Below, in pieces: positions 43,140 to 55,893 of a DNA stretch of 64,000 bases. The first letter of the stretch is position 1; every line of letters starts with the position of its first letter. The stretch lies in NCBI RefSeq assembly GCF_020616555.1, contig NZ_CP085173.1, forward strand, positions 124,001 to 188,000. Reading direction: 5' to 3'. Position numbers and translations under genes: made by a program. Source of the stretch: Streptomyces longhuiensis (GTDB lineage: Bacteria; Actinomycetota; Actinomycetes; Streptomycetales; Streptomycetaceae). The notes below the pieces were generated by a model. It was not told the DNA's origin, did no database searches, and saw only the letters and a program-made list of their open reading frames with translations.

Positions 43140-45311
43140 TCACCCATCCCGGTGCGCGGGTCCTGATCCATCACCTTCCGCCTTCACGGCCGCCCGCACC
43201 CGCTGCTCCTCGCGAGCAGAGCCGACGTCCCGTTCCAGGGGTGTGCGGCTCACCGCCGTCGCGAGGTCTTCCAAGGCCCGCTTCTGCAGTTCCGCCCCAC
43301 GCCGCACCACCGGGCTCTGGTCCCCGTCGACAGCGCCCTCCCACGCGTGGAGCGCCTCTTCGACGCGCCCCCAGTCCGGATTCCTGTGCTCACGCACGTC
43401 GACTGCCGCCTGCGCGGTGTCCGCCTCCAGGGCATCGGCGAACCGCTCCGCCTCGGGAACGAAACGACTGTCAGCCCGCAGGACGTCGCTCTCCATGAGC
43501 ATCGCCGCCCGGCCGAACCCCTTGAGCGCCTCCTGCGCCTCCTCCGCCTCGCGCGACGTCAGGCCCCTGGGGCTGACCGGTTCCTGCCTTGCCCGGTCGT
43601 AGGCCTCCTGCCAGGCGGCACGTGCTTCCCTGCTCGCCAGCAGTGCCCTGCGCATGTCGGCGCGATGCTCCCGGGTCGGATCGGCGTAGCTGCGGAGCAC
43701 CGCGGCCGCGTAGCGGCCGTTGGCGGCGAGCCAGTCCGCAAGCCGGCCCGCCAGCCGGGGCGTCTCCCATGCGGGGAACACCACGTACGCCAGCATGGCC
43801 AGGGCCCCGCCGAGCAGAGTGAGCACCACCCGCTCCGGGACCGTCTGCTCCCACGCCTGGCCGCCCATACCAAGCAGGAAGACGACGTACGCGGCAGTGA
43901 AGCACTGGGAGTAGGCGTAGCCGGTACGGCTCAGCGTGTACGACAGGCCCGCCGAGACAACCGTCAGCGCGCCGAACACATGGGCGTCCGGGCCCAGGGC
44001 CCGCACCATCCCGGTGGCGAGTGCGACCCCCGCCAGGGTCCCGGCGAGACGGGCCACCGCACGCGCGTACGTCCGGTGGAAGTCCGGCCGCATCACCATC
44101 ACCGACGCGATGGGCGCCCAGTAGCCGTGGCCCAGGGGTAGCTGGGCGGCGATCAGATAGCCGAGCGTGGCCACCGCCGCCAGGCGGACGGCGTGCCGGA
44201 ACACGGGCGAGTCCATACGGAGCTCACGACGGACCGCCCGGACGACGACCGGGACAAGCCGGAACATGGTCGGGCGCACCAGGAACTGAGAGCCCGCTGG
44301 GCCGGGCTGCGTGGGCCTCGTCCCGCCGCCGCTCCCGGCGATCTCCAACGCCTCGCCGAGCAGTTCCACGAGTCGCTCGGCGGCCTGCCGCGCGGGCCCC
44401 TCGAGCACCTCGTGCTCCTGATCGACGCGCAGGACGGCCGCGCTCCTGGGCGGCACCTCGGCGGGAATGCCGCGGCGGATCGAACGGGCGGCGACGTCCA
44501 GGACGTCGGCGGCCGCGTCGAGCAACTCCCGCGCGCGGTCCCGCCCGGGACCCTCCGCCGGGGCGCCGACGTCCGGGTCGGCGAGCACGGCGACGACCGG
44601 CCGAATGCGTTCGGCGAGGCCCCGGGGGCCGTGGAGGACGGGGGGACGGGTTCGGGCCTGTGACGGCGTCACGGCGGCCGCGTCCCGGGCCGTCATCAAC
44701 GGCTCCGGGTCGAACGGGGCGGTCGGGTCGTGCCGCAGCCGGCGGGCGTAGTCCGCCACAGCTGCCAGGGCGTCGGCGAGCGCGTCACGATGCGCCCCCC
44801 AACGCCGGATCGGGAACAGCAAGATCAGCATGGCCTGTACCACGCCTCCGAGCGCGATGACCCCGGCGTGCTCCAGGGCTCGCCCGACGCTCGTGGGCAA
44901 CGTGACGGTCACCAGCATGCTGCCGACCGTCGTCGCTGCGACGATCCCAGCGGTCGATCCGACGGCCCACGCCATCCCCGCGACGAAGCCCCATACGGCC
45001 AGCAGGGGGAGGAACGTCACGAGTCGCCCCGCCGCCAGGTAGCCCACGAAGGTGCTGAGCGCCAGACCCGCGCCCGCGCTGAGAGCGATCACCTTGCGTG
45101 GACGCCAGGTGCGCTGGAAGGTGGCCCCACCCGCGGAGTAGGCACCGAGGGCGGCGGACGCGGCGTACGAAGGAGAGATCAGCCACAGCGCCGGCCCGAT
45201 GACGATCGCCACCCCAGCGGCCGTGCGCAGCGCGAGCAGGGGCTCCAGCCGCGTCTCCTCGATCCGGAGCCCGGATCGCACGACCTCCCCGAAGGCCCGC
45301 AGCCACCTCAC
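43140..45311 (-). CDS. FUSC-family membrane transporter
   Basis: A 723-residue protein from GTG at 45311 (VRWLRAFGEVVRSGLRIEET); the frame is open to 45437, so a longer start is possible. There are two blocks of membrane helices. The N-terminal block is LLALRTAAGVAIVIGPALWL, YSAGGATFQRTWRPRKVIAL, VWGFVAGMAWAVGSTAGIVA and GVIALGGVVQAMLILLFPIR. A soluble helical domain follows. The second block is AVRLAAVATLGYLIAAQLPL, YWAPIASVMVMRPDFHRTYA and RVVLTLLGGALAMLAYVVFP, characteristic of FUSC/YccS-like aromatic acid exporters. The long helical C-terminus is cytoplasmic. Substrate unknown. Intact despite its length. Confidence 0.88.
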   Translation of the reverse strand: MRWLRAFGEVVRSGLRIEETRLEPLLALRTAAGVAIVIGPALWLISPSYAASAALGAYSAGGATFQRTWRPRKVIALSAGAGLALSTFVGYLAAGRLVTFLPLLAVWGFVAGMAWAVGSTAGIVAATTVGSMLVTVTLPTSVGRALEHAGVIALGGVVQAMLILLFPIRRWGAHRDALADALAAVADYARRLRHDPTAPFDPEPLMTARDAAAVTPSQARTRPPVLHGPRGLAERIRPVVAVLADPDVGAPAEGPGRDRARELLDAAADVLDVAARSIRRGIPAEVPPRSAAVLRVDQEHEVLEGPARQAAERLVELLGEALEIAGSGGGTRPTQPGPAGSQFLVRPTMFRLVPVVVRAVRRELRMDSPVFRHAVRLAAVATLGYLIAAQLPLGHGYWAPIASVMVMRPDFHRTYARAVARLAGTLAGVALATGMVRALGPDAHVFGALTVVSAGLSYTLSRTGYAYSQCFTAAYVVFLLGMGGQAWEQTVPERVVLTLLGGALAMLAYVVFPAWETPRLAGRLADWLAANGRYAAAVLRSYADPTREHRADMRRALLASREARAAWQEAYDRARQEPVSPRGLTSREAEEAQEALKGFGRAAMLMESDVLRADSRFVPEAERFADALEADTAQAAVDVREHRNPDWGRVEEALHAWEGAVDGDQSPVVRRGAELQKRALEDLATAVSRTPLERDVGSAREEQRVRAAVKAEGDGSGPAHRDG

Positions 45312-46065
45312 GGGTGTGAGCCTAGCCGGAACGCCCTGCCGGGTCGCGCCACCACCCAACGCACTTCGGTGTCCGGCCCGGGAGTAAGGCCTCGATCCGC
45401 GCCCACTTCGCGCCGGTCCACAACACACCCGGACCAATTATCCGGTGATCCAAACAAAACGGCCTATAGGCGTGATGGGAGCGCTGATCCCGGAGTCCGG
45501 CAACTCTCTGCCACCCCGAAGGATCCAGAACACCTGCGAGGTACAGCACTACGTCCTGGCCGGCATCCGCGGGCGGTTGTGGCTGCCGGGCGGGACGATC
45601 CGCGGCAGCCGTCCCTGGCTGCTGTCCACCGGCCTCTCGCGAGCGCTCGCTGGCGTGTTCGCCACCGCGGCGTTCGGCATCGTCAGCACCGACATCTGGC
45701 GGGTCACCCTTTTCGCGGGGCCGCTCCGCGACGCGGTGGTCACCCTGCTGTCGATCACCACGCTGGGTCGGCTATCGCCCGGCAGCAAGCCAAGCCTGCC
45801 CGACCTCGATCGGCATCACCTGCCTCTACGCCACGCTGTTCGTGCTCGTCCATGTCACCGCGGCGTTCGTACACCGAAGTTGCGCCCGGCCGTCGTGGCA
45901 CCAGCCCGATGCCGGGCACACCTCTCCCTCGCCCCGTTCATCTCGTCTATGGGACCGTCGGCGGTGCGCAGGGCGCCCGCTGGGAGGACGACCGTGCGCT
46001 AGGTCGGGCCGCCTACGGGGTCCGTCAGGGGGAGGGTCAGCGCCAGGACACGGCCTAGTACTGGA
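45312..46065 (+). pseudogene. Remnant of a membrane protein gene
   Basis: Plus-strand frames carry RALAGVFATAAFGIVSTDIW with RVTLFAGPLRDAVVTLLSIT, then, after a shift, SIGITCLYATLFVLVHVTAAFV, a membrane helix. Similar sequence is at the end of the window on the minus strand (63880-63985: FNLVTVITLFMGIT followed by LYAALFLLVHVTAAFLL after a one-base gap) and partly at 40.7 kb. In both well-matched copies it is tail-to-tail with the FAD oxidoreductase. Family not identified. Confidence 0.5.
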
Positions 46066-47802
46066 CTAGCCCCCCACCGGCCGATGCCTCTCGGGGTCCG
46101 CGGTGCGGACCAGGTTGCCCGTCTTTTCCCGGTGCTCGTGCACGAGCCGGATTGCAATGGCACCCTCACCGGTCGCCGAGGCCACCCGTTTGACCGAGCC
46201 GCTCCTGACGTCGCCGGCGGCGAAGACCCCGGGAAGGGTGGTCTCCAGCAGCAACGGAGCACGGCCGAGCGAGTCCCACAGGGTCGCGTCCGCCGCCGCC
46301 TGCGCGTCGGCGCCGGTGAGGACAAAGCCCTTCTCATCCAGGGCCAGCACGCCCCTGAGCCAATCCGTGTGCGGCCGGGCCCCGATGAACACGAACAGCG
46401 CCGCGGCACGCAGCTCGCGGCGCTCACTGCTTGCGTTGTCCTCCACGATCAGCGACTCCAGCTTCTCCTCCCCGGAGACGCCTCGGACTTCGGTGTGGAG
46501 CAGCACCTCGATCTTCGGGTGCCGTTCCACCTGGTCCACCAGGTAGCGCGACATGTCCGCGTTGAGGTCACGGCCCCGGACGAGGAGATGGACCCTGGAC
46601 GCGTGGTTAGCAAGGAACAGCGCCGCCTGCCCGGCGGAGTTCCCGCCGCCGACCACGGCGACCGGATCCGCCTGGCAGAGACTGGCCTCGTGGACCGTCG
46701 CCGCGTAGTAGACGCTGATGCCCTCCAGTCGCTGGATGCCGGGCACCTCGAGCTTGCGGTACCACACGCCCGAGGCGAGCACCACAGCACCCGCCCGCGC
46801 CTGGGACCCGTCTGTGAAGGTGACGACGTACTCGTCGTCCTGCGAGGTGAGCCCGCTGACCCGGGCCGGCACCATGAGGCGGGCACCGAACTTGTGGGCC
46901 TGGAGCACCGCGCGTTCGATGAGCTCGCCCCCGGAGATGCCAGACGGGAAGCCAAGGTAGTTCTCAATGCGAGACGAGGTACCGGCCTGGCCTCCAGTGG
47001 CCACCGCGTCGACGGTGACCGTGGTGAGGCCGTCGGAGGCACCGTACACGGCGGCGGCGAGTCCCGCGGGGCCCGCACCTACCACCATCACGTCGCACCG
47101 CCCGGCGTCCGGCGATGGGGCGGGCAGCCCGATGAGCCGGGCGAGTTCGGCGTTGCTCGGATTGCGCAGTACCCATTCGCCCTTCCAAAGGACCACCGGA
47201 GTCTCCTCGGGACGGATGGAGAACCGACGCAGCAGCGCCTCAGCCTCCTTGTCCTTCTCCAGATCCAACCAGCGGTGCGGCAGCCGGTTGCGGGCGGCGA
47301 ACTCACGCAGCCGCAGCGTGTCCGGTGAATAACACGACCCCAGGATCCGGAAGCCGGCGCCGAGGCCTATGAGCAGGTACCTGCGGCCCAAGTAAGCGCG
47401 GAGGATCAGGTCGCCGAGGACGGGGTCGCGGCCGACCAGGGAGCGTTGCCGCTCCACCGGTACGGCCAGGATCTCGCCCGCCTCGCGCACCGCGGCGGTG
47501 TTGAACGCCGCCTGGCCCTCCAGCAGCCCGAGTTCGCCCAGGAACCTGCCGGGCCCGTGCACCGCCACCGTGCGCTCGTCGGGCTCGCCGTGGTCCTGGA
47601 GGATCTCGACTGTCCCGCTGAGGATCGCGAGGAATTCCCGGAACGGCTCGCCCTCGCGGTACAGCACCTCGCCCTCGGCGGTCCTGCGGCGCTCACCGTG
47701 CGCGGCCAAATCCTCAAGCTGCTCCGGTGTCAGGCGCGGGAACGCCCCATATCGGTCCGGTGTCTCGCGGACCGCACCATGCTTGTGCTCGGACGTGCTC
47801 AT
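46066..47802 (-). CDS. cNMP-binding / thioredoxin reductase-like FAD oxidoreductase
   Basis: A 578-residue multidomain protein. Residues 20-135 form a cyclic-nucleotide-binding-like domain (VLYREGEPFREFLAILSGTV, VHGPGRFLGELGLLEGQAAF). Residues 140-230 resemble a thioredoxin-like segment (GFRILGSCYSPDTLRLREFA, PVVLWKGEWVLRNPSNAELA). The rest is a pyridine-nucleotide reductase: FAD motif VMVVGAGPAGLAAAVYGASD, GGQAGTSSRIENYLGFPSGI, NAD(P) motif VAVVGGGNSAGQAALFLANH and ATTLP-type FAD end LPGVFAAGDVRSGSVKRVAS. The redox CxxC of true thioredoxin reductases is absent. The start overlaps the UBP zinc-finger stop by one base. Confidence 0.9.
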   Translation of the reverse strand: MSTSEHKHGAVRETPDRYGAFPRLTPEQLEDLAAHGERRRTAEGEVLYREGEPFREFLAILSGTVEILQDHGEPDERTVAVHGPGRFLGELGLLEGQAAFNTAAVREAGEILAVPVERQRSLVGRDPVLGDLILRAYLGRRYLLIGLGAGFRILGSCYSPDTLRLREFAARNRLPHRWLDLEKDKEAEALLRRFSIRPEETPVVLWKGEWVLRNPSNAELARLIGLPAPSPDAGRCDVMVVGAGPAGLAAAVYGASDGLTTVTVDAVATGGQAGTSSRIENYLGFPSGISGGELIERAVLQAHKFGARLMVPARVSGLTSQDDEYVVTFTDGSQARAGAVVLASGVWYRKLEVPGIQRLEGISVYYAATVHEASLCQADPVAVVGGGNSAGQAALFLANHASRVHLLVRGRDLNADMSRYLVDQVERHPKIEVLLHTEVRGVSGEEKLESLIVEDNASSERRELRAAALFVFIGARPHTDWLRGVLALDEKGFVLTGADAQAAADATLWDSLGRAPLLLETTLPGVFAAGDVRSGSVKRVASATGEGAIAIRLVHEHREKTGNLVRTADPERHRPVGG

Positions 47803-48065
47803 CAGACCATGGCCTCGTGGACGTAGCACCAGCGCCAGTCCTCTCCCGGTTGGAAGGACTGCACGACGGGGTGACCGGCGCTACCTGCGTGCCGCCTGGC
47901 GTGCTTGAGGGGCGAGGAGTCACAGCAGCCGACGTGCCCGCAGGTGAGGCAGAGCCGCAGGTGCACCCACGGGGAACGCTCCATGAGGCACTCCTCGCAG
48001 CCCTCCGGGGTACGCGGCGTCACTGGGCGCACCATCGCCAGGTGCGGGTCGTGAATCGTGGCCAT
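47802..48065 (-). CDS. UBP-type zinc-finger protein
   Basis: An 87-residue protein: MATIHDPHLAMVRPVTPRTP, EGCEECLMERSPWVHLRLCL, TCGHVGCCDSSPLKHARRHA, GSAGHPVVQSFQPGEDWRWC. The Cys/His pattern (CxxC, CxxC, CC, HxxxH, H) and the W-x-HLRLCLTCGHVGC core are the zf-UBP fold that binds ubiquitin C-termini in eukaryotes. Bacterial versions often precede cNMP/FAD oxidoreductases like the one here, and a C-terminal di-Gly partner is unknown. The TGATG overlap with the oxidoreductase shows translational coupling. The ATG at 48065 follows AAGGAGAACCCCA. Confidence 0.88.
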   Translation of the reverse strand: MATIHDPHLAMVRPVTPRTPEGCEECLMERSPWVHLRLCLTCGHVGCCDSSPLKHARRHAGSAGHPVVQSFQPGEDWRWCYVHEAMV

Positions 48066-48165
48066 TGGGGTTCTCCTTCCGTGGATGGGATTGCTCAGCC
48101 GCGGCCCGCGGTGGTCTCTTCCACTCAGCGACGCAGCTTCATGTCGAGGGCGGCACCGGCCCGTT

Positions 48166-48623
48166 TCACCGTTCTCCCGCGGCGGTTTGCCGGCCCGCCA
48201 TGGCTTGTTCGACCCACTCACGCAGGACGTGCGCGGGTGCCGCGCCGGCCTGCCGGGCGACCGTCTCGCCCTGGTCCAGGACGAGCAGGGTCGGCACCGC
48301 CTGTACCTCGAACCGCCGGCTGAGCTGTGGGTTCTTGTCGACGTCGACCTTGACGAGCTTGATCCGTCCGGCGAGGTCGCGGGCGACTTGTTCGAGGGCG
48401 GGGCTGACCATGCGGCAGGGGCCGCACCAGGTGGCCCAGAGGTCGACGACGACAGGCGTGGTGGCGTTGTCGACGACCTCGGCGAAGTCGTCGTCGCCCG
48501 CGTCGACGATCCAGGGCAGGGGATGCTTGCAGTGGCCGCATTTGGGGCGGCCCTCGGCGGCCACGGGAATCCGGTTGCCGCGTCCGCAGTTCGGGCAGGT
48601 CACCGTCGTCGTGCGGGTGGTGT

Positions 48624-48627
<4 letters not shown>
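48166..48627 (-). CDS. trxC: Zinc-finger thioredoxin (Trx2/TrxC type)
   Basis: A 153-residue protein. The N-terminal zinc ribbon has CPNC (C11, C14) and CGHC (C30, C33). The thioredoxin fold includes [20 protein letters not shown] with active-site C68 and C71, the cis-Pro loop [20 protein letters not shown] and a C-terminal helix. It reduces protein disulphides; TrxC types are linked to oxidative stress. GTG at 48627 overlaps the clpB stop by four bases (GTGA), so it is coupled to the chaperone operon. Confidence 0.92.
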
Positions 48628-51253
<2,626 letters not shown>

Positions 51254-51263
<10 letters not shown>

Positions 51264-51661
51264 GGGGGTGTTTCACTCCTCGTGCCTCGGTCGCGCAGGG
51301 CGGCTTCGAGCAGGCTGATGCGGTCGAGCAGGTCGAGCACAAGGCCGATGGATGCGTAGTTGAGGCAGAGTCCGGTGCGCAGCCGCTGGATGCGGGCGAG
51401 GACCGCCGGGGCCGTGGGGTCGAACACCAGGTGCCCCGCGGCGTCGCGTTCGGCGTCGACCAGGCCGAGGGCGACGAACCGGCGGATCAGATCGGGGTGG
51501 AGTCCCGAGCGACGGGCCACGGCGTCCAGCGAGAGCCTGGGGACGGCCACAAGCGCGTACCGGACAGTCGTCGAGGCGGTGACGTCGGCGCCCGTCCGTA
51601 CCGGACGGTCGCCCACGCCGGCCCGGCCGATGCCTGCCGCTTCCGCGGGTCGGTCGTTCAT
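51254..51661 (-). CDS. cbpM: MerR-like chaperone modulator CbpM
   Basis: A 135-residue protein. After a Gly/Arg-rich start it shows a MerR-type helix-turn-helix [20 protein letters not shown] with [19 protein letters not shown] and a helical tail [20 protein letters not shown]. It lies between a DnaJ homologue and clpB, overlapping both (ATGA with dnaJ). In E. coli CbpM inhibits the DnaJ homologue CbpA; here it may do so or act as a transcription factor of the operon. Confidence 0.85.
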
Positions 51662-52611
51662 CGCATCCTCCTGGGGTCGAACGAGGAGGTGGCGGCGAGC
51701 TCCTCAAACAGTTCGCGCTCCCGGTCGCCGAGGGCGGGCGGCACCATGACGCGGAGTTCGGCGTACAGGTCGCCGTTCGCGCCGCGCGGGTTCGGCATGC
51801 CCTCGCCGCGCAGTCGCAGCCGTCGACCGCTGGACGAGCCCGCGGGCACCGTGACCTTGGCAGTGCCACCGCCGGGGGTGGGCACCGGGACGGTCGCACC
51901 CAGGGCCGCCTCCCAGGGGGCTACGGGGACCTGGACGTGCACGTCGCGGCCGTCCAGCCGGAACCGGGGGTGGGGCTGGATACGCACCCGCAGGTACAGG
52001 TCGCCCGCGGGCGCGTCCCCACTGCCCCGGCCGCCCTCGCCCGCGAGCCGGATGCGCTGCCCGTCGGTGACGCCCGGTGGCACGTCGACCTCGTAGCGCC
52101 GCGGCTGCCCGGTGGGACCGGCGAGCGTGACGGTGCGACGGCCGCCCTTGTACGCCTCCTCGACGGTGAGCGGCAGTTCGGCCTCCTGGTCGGCTCCTGG
52201 TACACCGGCGGGTGCGGCGCCTGCTCCGAAGAGCGAGCCGAGCAGGTCCTCGATGTCGACACCCTCCGCTGCGAAGTCGTCGCCGAAGCCGGTGGCGTAC
52301 CGGACACGGGGGCCGCCCGCGCCTGCGGTCCTCCGAGCGCGGAAGCCGCTGCCCGCTCCGGCCGCGACCCGTTCGTCGAAGTCCTCGGGGATCTTGCGGA
52401 AGTCCTCGCCGAAGCGGTCGTAACGGGCCCGGGTCTTCGGGTCCGACAGGACGCTGTACGCCTCGTTGAGGTCCTTGAAGCGTTCCTCCGCCTCCGGGTC
52501 CTTGTTGACGTCGGGGTGGTACTTGCGGGCGAGTTTGCGATATTCCTGCTGTATCTCGTCCTGGCTCGCGGTCCGCGACACGCCCAGCACCTCGTAGAAG
52601 TCCCGTGCCAT
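51658..52611 (-). CDS. cbpA: CbpA-type DnaJ co-chaperone
   Basis: A 317-residue class II J-protein. The J domain (1-70) has the HPD motif at 32-34 ([20 protein letters not shown]). A Gly/Ala-rich linker follows, and there is no zinc-finger domain. Two C-terminal beta domains bind substrate ([80 protein letters not shown]). It delivers substrates to DnaK and stimulates its ATPase. It overlaps cbpM by four bases; dnaK and grpE precede it. Confidence 0.94.
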   Translation of the reverse strand: MARDFYEVLGVSRTASQDEIQQEYRKLARKYHPDVNKDPEAEERFKDLNEAYSVLSDPKTRARYDRFGEDFRKIPEDFDERVAAGAGSGFRARRTAGAGGPRVRYATGFGDDFAAEGVDIEDLLGSLFGAGAAPAGVPGADQEAELPLTVEEAYKGGRRTVTLAGPTGQPRRYEVDVPPGVTDGQRIRLAGEGGRGSGDAPAGDLYLRVRIQPHPRFRLDGRDVHVQVPVAPWEAALGATVPVPTPGGGTAKVTVPAGSSSGRRLRLRGEGMPNPRGANGDLYAELRVMVPPALGDRERELFEELAATSSFDPRRMR

Positions 52612-52617
52612 GACCGG

Positions 52618-53229
52618 TCACTTCCGCTTTGCGACAGTGACGGCAGCGGGTCTGAGCTGCCTTTCGCCGTCCCCGTAGCCCGGGCGCAGCACCTCGACGA
52701 CCGTGTCTGGTGCGGCGTTGGGGTCCTGGACGACGCCGACCACCTCGTGCCGGGCCGGGTCGAAGGCGACGCCTGTCTCCGCGTGGCGCGGGTAGCCGAG
52801 CAGTTCAAGGATGTTCACCGCCTGGTCGCGTACGGCCTGGATGCCCTCCACGATCGCGCTCGGATCGGCCCCGGCGTGGGTCAGGGCGAGTTCGAGGTTG
52901 TCGAGGACGGGCAGGAATGCGGCCGCGGTGCGGGACCGCTCGACTGCCCGTTCGCGCTCCAGTTCCCTGGCGTGGCGCTTGCGAAGGTTGTCGAGGTCGG
53001 CGAGCGCGCGCCGCCAGCGGTCCTCCAGTTCCTGGATCGCGGTCGTGTACTCGTCCTCGGCAGGCGCGGGGCCGGCGGCGTCGGGTCCCGGTTCGTCGTG
53101 CCCTGCTTCCGGCCGGGTCGGAGGGCCCGGTTGGGGCAGATCCCCGCGGGGAGGGCGTACGGCCCCTTCCGGGGCCGGTTCGGTCGGATCCGACGCAGCC
53201 CGGTCGGGTTCCTGGGGGTGGCGGGGCAT
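52618..53229 (-). CDS. grpE: GrpE nucleotide-exchange factor
   Basis: A 203-residue protein. The first 60 residues are Pro/Asp/Glu-rich and disordered. A coiled coil (ALADLDNLRKRHARELERER) leads into the four-helix and beta region (FLPVLDNLELALTHAGADPS, IVEGIQAVRDQAVNILELLG, GVAFDPARHEVVGVVQDPNA, VVEVLRPGYGDGERQLRPAA). It releases ADP from DnaK. It lies eight bases after dnaK and six bases before cbpA in the same operon. Confidence 0.94.
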   Translation of the reverse strand: MPRHPQEPDRAASDPTEPAPEGAVRPPRGDLPQPGPPTRPEAGHDEPGPDAAGPAPAEDEYTTAIQELEDRWRRALADLDNLRKRHARELERERAVERSRTAAAFLPVLDNLELALTHAGADPSAIVEGIQAVRDQAVNILELLGYPRHAETGVAFDPARHEVVGVVQDPNAAPDTVVEVLRPGYGDGERQLRPAAVTVAKRK

Positions 53230-53237
53230 GGCGCGCC

Positions 53238-55136
53238 TCAGTCCTTGTCGAATTCGGCGTCGATGACATCGTCGCCACCGTCACCGCCGCTCGTGGGACG
53301 GCTGGTGGCGGCGTCCTGGCCGGGGCCGTCCGTGGTGGCGGCGCCCTGATGGGCCGTCAGCCCGGCTAGCACCTGCTGGAGTTCGGAGGTCAGGGGCCGT
53401 ACGCGCTCCACGCCCGCCTCTTCCTTGACCGCCGCTCGGGCGTCGGACACGAGCATCTCGGCGCGCGCCTTCTCGTGTGCGGGCGCTGCGTCGCCCAGTT
53501 CGGCGAGGCGCTTGTCGACCTGGTATGCGACGGCGTCGAGCTCGTTGCGGGCGTCGACGGCCTCGCGGAGTGCCTGGTCCTGGCCCTGGTTGCGCTCGGC
53601 CTCCTGGACCATGCGTTCGACCTCACTGCGGTCCAGGTTGGAGCTCTCGCTGATGGTGATGCCCTGTTCCTTGCCGGTGTCCCGGTCGCGGGCCTTGACG
53701 TTGAGGATGCCGTTGGCGTCGATGTCGAAGGTGACCTCGATCTGCGGTTCGCCCCGCGGCGCCGGCCGGATGTCGGTGAGCTGGAACCGGCCGAGCACCC
53801 GGTTGTCGGCGGCCAGCTCGCGCTCGCCCTGGAGGACCACCACATCGACGGCCGGCTGGTTGTCCTCGGCGGTGGAGAAGGTCTCGCTGCGGCGCACCGG
53901 GATGGTGGTGTTCCGCTCGATGATCTTCGTCATCACTCCGCCGCGCGTCTCCACGCCCAGGGACAGGGGTGTGACGTCGAGCAGCAGGACGTCCTTGACC
54001 TCGCCCTTGAGCACCCCGGCCTGGATCGCGGCGCCCAGGGCCACGACCTCATCGGGGTTGACGCTCATGTTGGGTTCCTTGCCGCCGGTCAGCCGACGGA
54101 CCAGGGCCTGGACCGCAGGGATACGTGTGGAGCCGCCTACGAGGATGACCTCGTCGATGTCGCTCTCGCCGACCTTGGCGTCGGCCATTGCCTGCTGGAC
54201 CGGTCCCAGGCAGCGCTCCACCAGGTCGCCGGTGATCTGCTCGAACGTGGACCGCATGATCGAGTCCGTGAGGTGCTTGGGGCCTGAGGCGTCGGCGGTG
54301 ATGAACGGCAGGCTGACCTGCGTCTGGGTCACCGAACTGAGCTCGGTCTTGGCCTTCTCCGCCGCCTCGAACAGTCGTTGCAGCGCCTGCGGGTCCTGGC
54401 GCAGGTCGATGCCGTTCTCCTTCTGGAAGTCGTCCGCGAGGTAATCCACCAGACGCCGGTCGAAGTCGTCACCACCCAGGTGGCTGTCGCCAGCGGTGGA
54501 GCGCACCTCCACCACGCCGTCGCCGACGTCGAGAATGCTCACGTCGAAGGTGCCGCCGCCCAGGTCGAAGACGAGGACAGTCTCGTGCTCCTTCTTGTCC
54601 ATGCCGTACGCGAGGGCGGCCGCCGTCGGCTCGTTGATGATCCGCAGCACCTCCAGTCCCGCGATCCGTCCGGCGTCCTTGGTGGCGGTGCGCTGAGCGT
54701 CGTTGAAGTAGGCGGGCACCGTGATGACTGCCTCCGTGACCCGCTCCCCCAGCTGCTTGGAGGCGTCGTCGGCGAGTTTGCGCAGCACCTGTGCGCTGAT
54801 CTCCTCAGGCGCGTACAGCTTGTCGCGCACCTTGAAGCGGGCCGCCCCGCCGTCGCCCTCGACGACGTCGTACGCCACCGCTTTGGCCTCGTCGGAGATC
54901 TCGTCGTAGTGCCGGCCGATGAACCGCTTGGCCGAGTAGATGGTGCCCTTGGGGTTGAGGATCGACTGGCGCCGGGCCAGCTGGCCCACCAGGCGCTCGC
55001 CGGTATCGGTGAAGGCCACCACAGACGGTGTCGTGCGGTTGCCCTCGCTGTTGGGCACGACGGACGGCTCGCCGCCCTCCCACGCGGCGATCACCGAGTT
55101 GGTGGTGCCCAGGTCGATGCCCACTGCCTTGGCCAT
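53238..55136 (-). CDS. dnaK: DnaK (Hsp70) chaperone
   Basis: A 632-residue Hsp70. The ATPase domain has phosphate-1 [60 protein letters not shown], phosphate-2 [20 protein letters not shown] and [20 protein letters not shown]. The linker is [20 protein letters not shown], the substrate domain includes [20 protein letters not shown], and the C-terminus is [11 protein letters not shown]. Although complete, it lies in a stress-accessory setting with an unusual partner set, so it is probably an additional DnaK, not the housekeeping copy. No CIRCE or HAIR operator was found upstream. Confidence 0.96.
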   Translation of the reverse strand: MAKAVGIDLGTTNSVIAAWEGGEPSVVPNSEGNRTTPSVVAFTDTGERLVGQLARRQSILNPKGTIYSAKRFIGRHYDEISDEAKAVAYDVVEGDGGAARFKVRDKLYAPEEISAQVLRKLADDASKQLGERVTEAVITVPAYFNDAQRTATKDAGRIAGLEVLRIINEPTAAALAYGMDKKEHETVLVFDLGGGTFDVSILDVGDGVVEVRSTAGDSHLGGDDFDRRLVDYLADDFQKENGIDLRQDPQALQRLFEAAEKAKTELSSVTQTQVSLPFITADASGPKHLTDSIMRSTFEQITGDLVERCLGPVQQAMADAKVGESDIDEVILVGGSTRIPAVQALVRRLTGGKEPNMSVNPDEVVALGAAIQAGVLKGEVKDVLLLDVTPLSLGVETRGGVMTKIIERNTTIPVRRSETFSTAEDNQPAVDVVVLQGERELAADNRVLGRFQLTDIRPAPRGEPQIEVTFDIDANGILNVKARDRDTGKEQGITISESSNLDRSEVERMVQEAERNQGQDQALREAVDARNELDAVAYQVDKRLAELGDAAPAHEKARAEMLVSDARAAVKEEAGVERVRPLTSELQQVLAGLTAHQGAATTDGPGQDAATSRPTSGGDGGDDVIDAEFDKD

Positions 55137-55189
55137 GAGGAACTCCTCCCGGTGCGGCGGCCTGCGCCGACTCTCCGGATCACGTTCGT

Positions 55190-55672
55190 TCAGGTACGGA
55201 TGGGACCTCCGCCGGTGGTCCGCAGCCCGCCGATCAGCCGTACGGCCCCGTCACCGACCGCCTCGTGCACGACGACCTTGTACTTGCTGGGCTGCATCGA
55301 GCGGAACGAGGCGAAATCCCGGCGCACGCCCTGCAGGGCGTGCGCCGGCATGCCGAACAGCGCGCCGACAGCTGCTCCGAAGATCAGCCCGTACAGGGCG
55401 AGGAGCAGGGCGGAGATGACGTGGTCGAGCCAGTCGACCAGGCCGGAGAGCCAGGCGATCAGCGCACCGGGAAGGTGCCCGCTCGCCGCTCCGTGCAGGA
55501 CGGCCGCGGCGTAGTTCATGCGGCCGATGCCCTGCTCGACGAGGCGGACGTCCGTGCCGAAGATGGCCACCCTCGGCACGGGAAACCCCAGGTCCGAAAG
55601 GTGGTCGACTGCGCGTTCGGCTTCCTGGTACGTCTCGTACGCGGCAACCGGCCTACAAGGCTGCTCGGTCAT
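55190..55672 (-). CDS. General stress protein 17M/YflT-like protein
   Basis: A 160-residue protein. The N-terminal 60 residues ([40 protein letters not shown]) match the YflT/GSP-17M domain of sigma-B-induced proteins. A central glycine-rich membrane-like segment follows ([20 protein letters not shown]), then a second alpha-beta repeat ([20 protein letters not shown]). It may anchor to the membrane. AAGGA is nine bases before the ATG at 55672. It is the first gene of the dnaK run with a 53-bp gap; the frame stays open upstream to 55861 without a better start. Confidence 0.82.
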   Translation of the reverse strand: MTEQPCRPVAAYETYQEAERAVDHLSDLGFPVPRVAIFGTDVRLVEQGIGRMNYAAAVLHGAASGHLPGALIAWLSGLVDWLDHVISALLLALYGLIFGAAVGALFGMPAHALQGVRRDFASFRSMQPSKYKVVVHEAVGDGAVRLIGGLRTTGGGPIRT

Positions 55673-55893
55673 CGCCCAGTCCTTCCTGACTGTGTGCACG
55701 ACGGCCTCTAGCAGGTCCCAGACTCGCAAACCGAGCAGCTCTACGCCTGCACCTGGCAGGTCAAAGAGCAGCGGAGCGCGTCGCCCTGCGAGCACGAGAC
55801 GAAGACTCCGGACATCACGGGTAAATTGGGCAGGGAGGCGCACAGGAACGGTCGCTGCCACCTCTCTGAGGGCTCAAGGAAGGGAGGAATCCC

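Noticed and set aside
55137..55189. CIRCE or HspR (HAIR) operator before dnaK
   Set aside because: No TTAGCACTC/GAGTGCTAA or CTTGAGT-N7-ACTCAAG repeat is present here or in the 221-bp gap at 55673-55893.
55673..55861. N-terminal extension of the YflT-like gene
   Set aside because: The frame is open and slightly protein-like, but AAGGA fits the ATG at 55672 and the family starts there.
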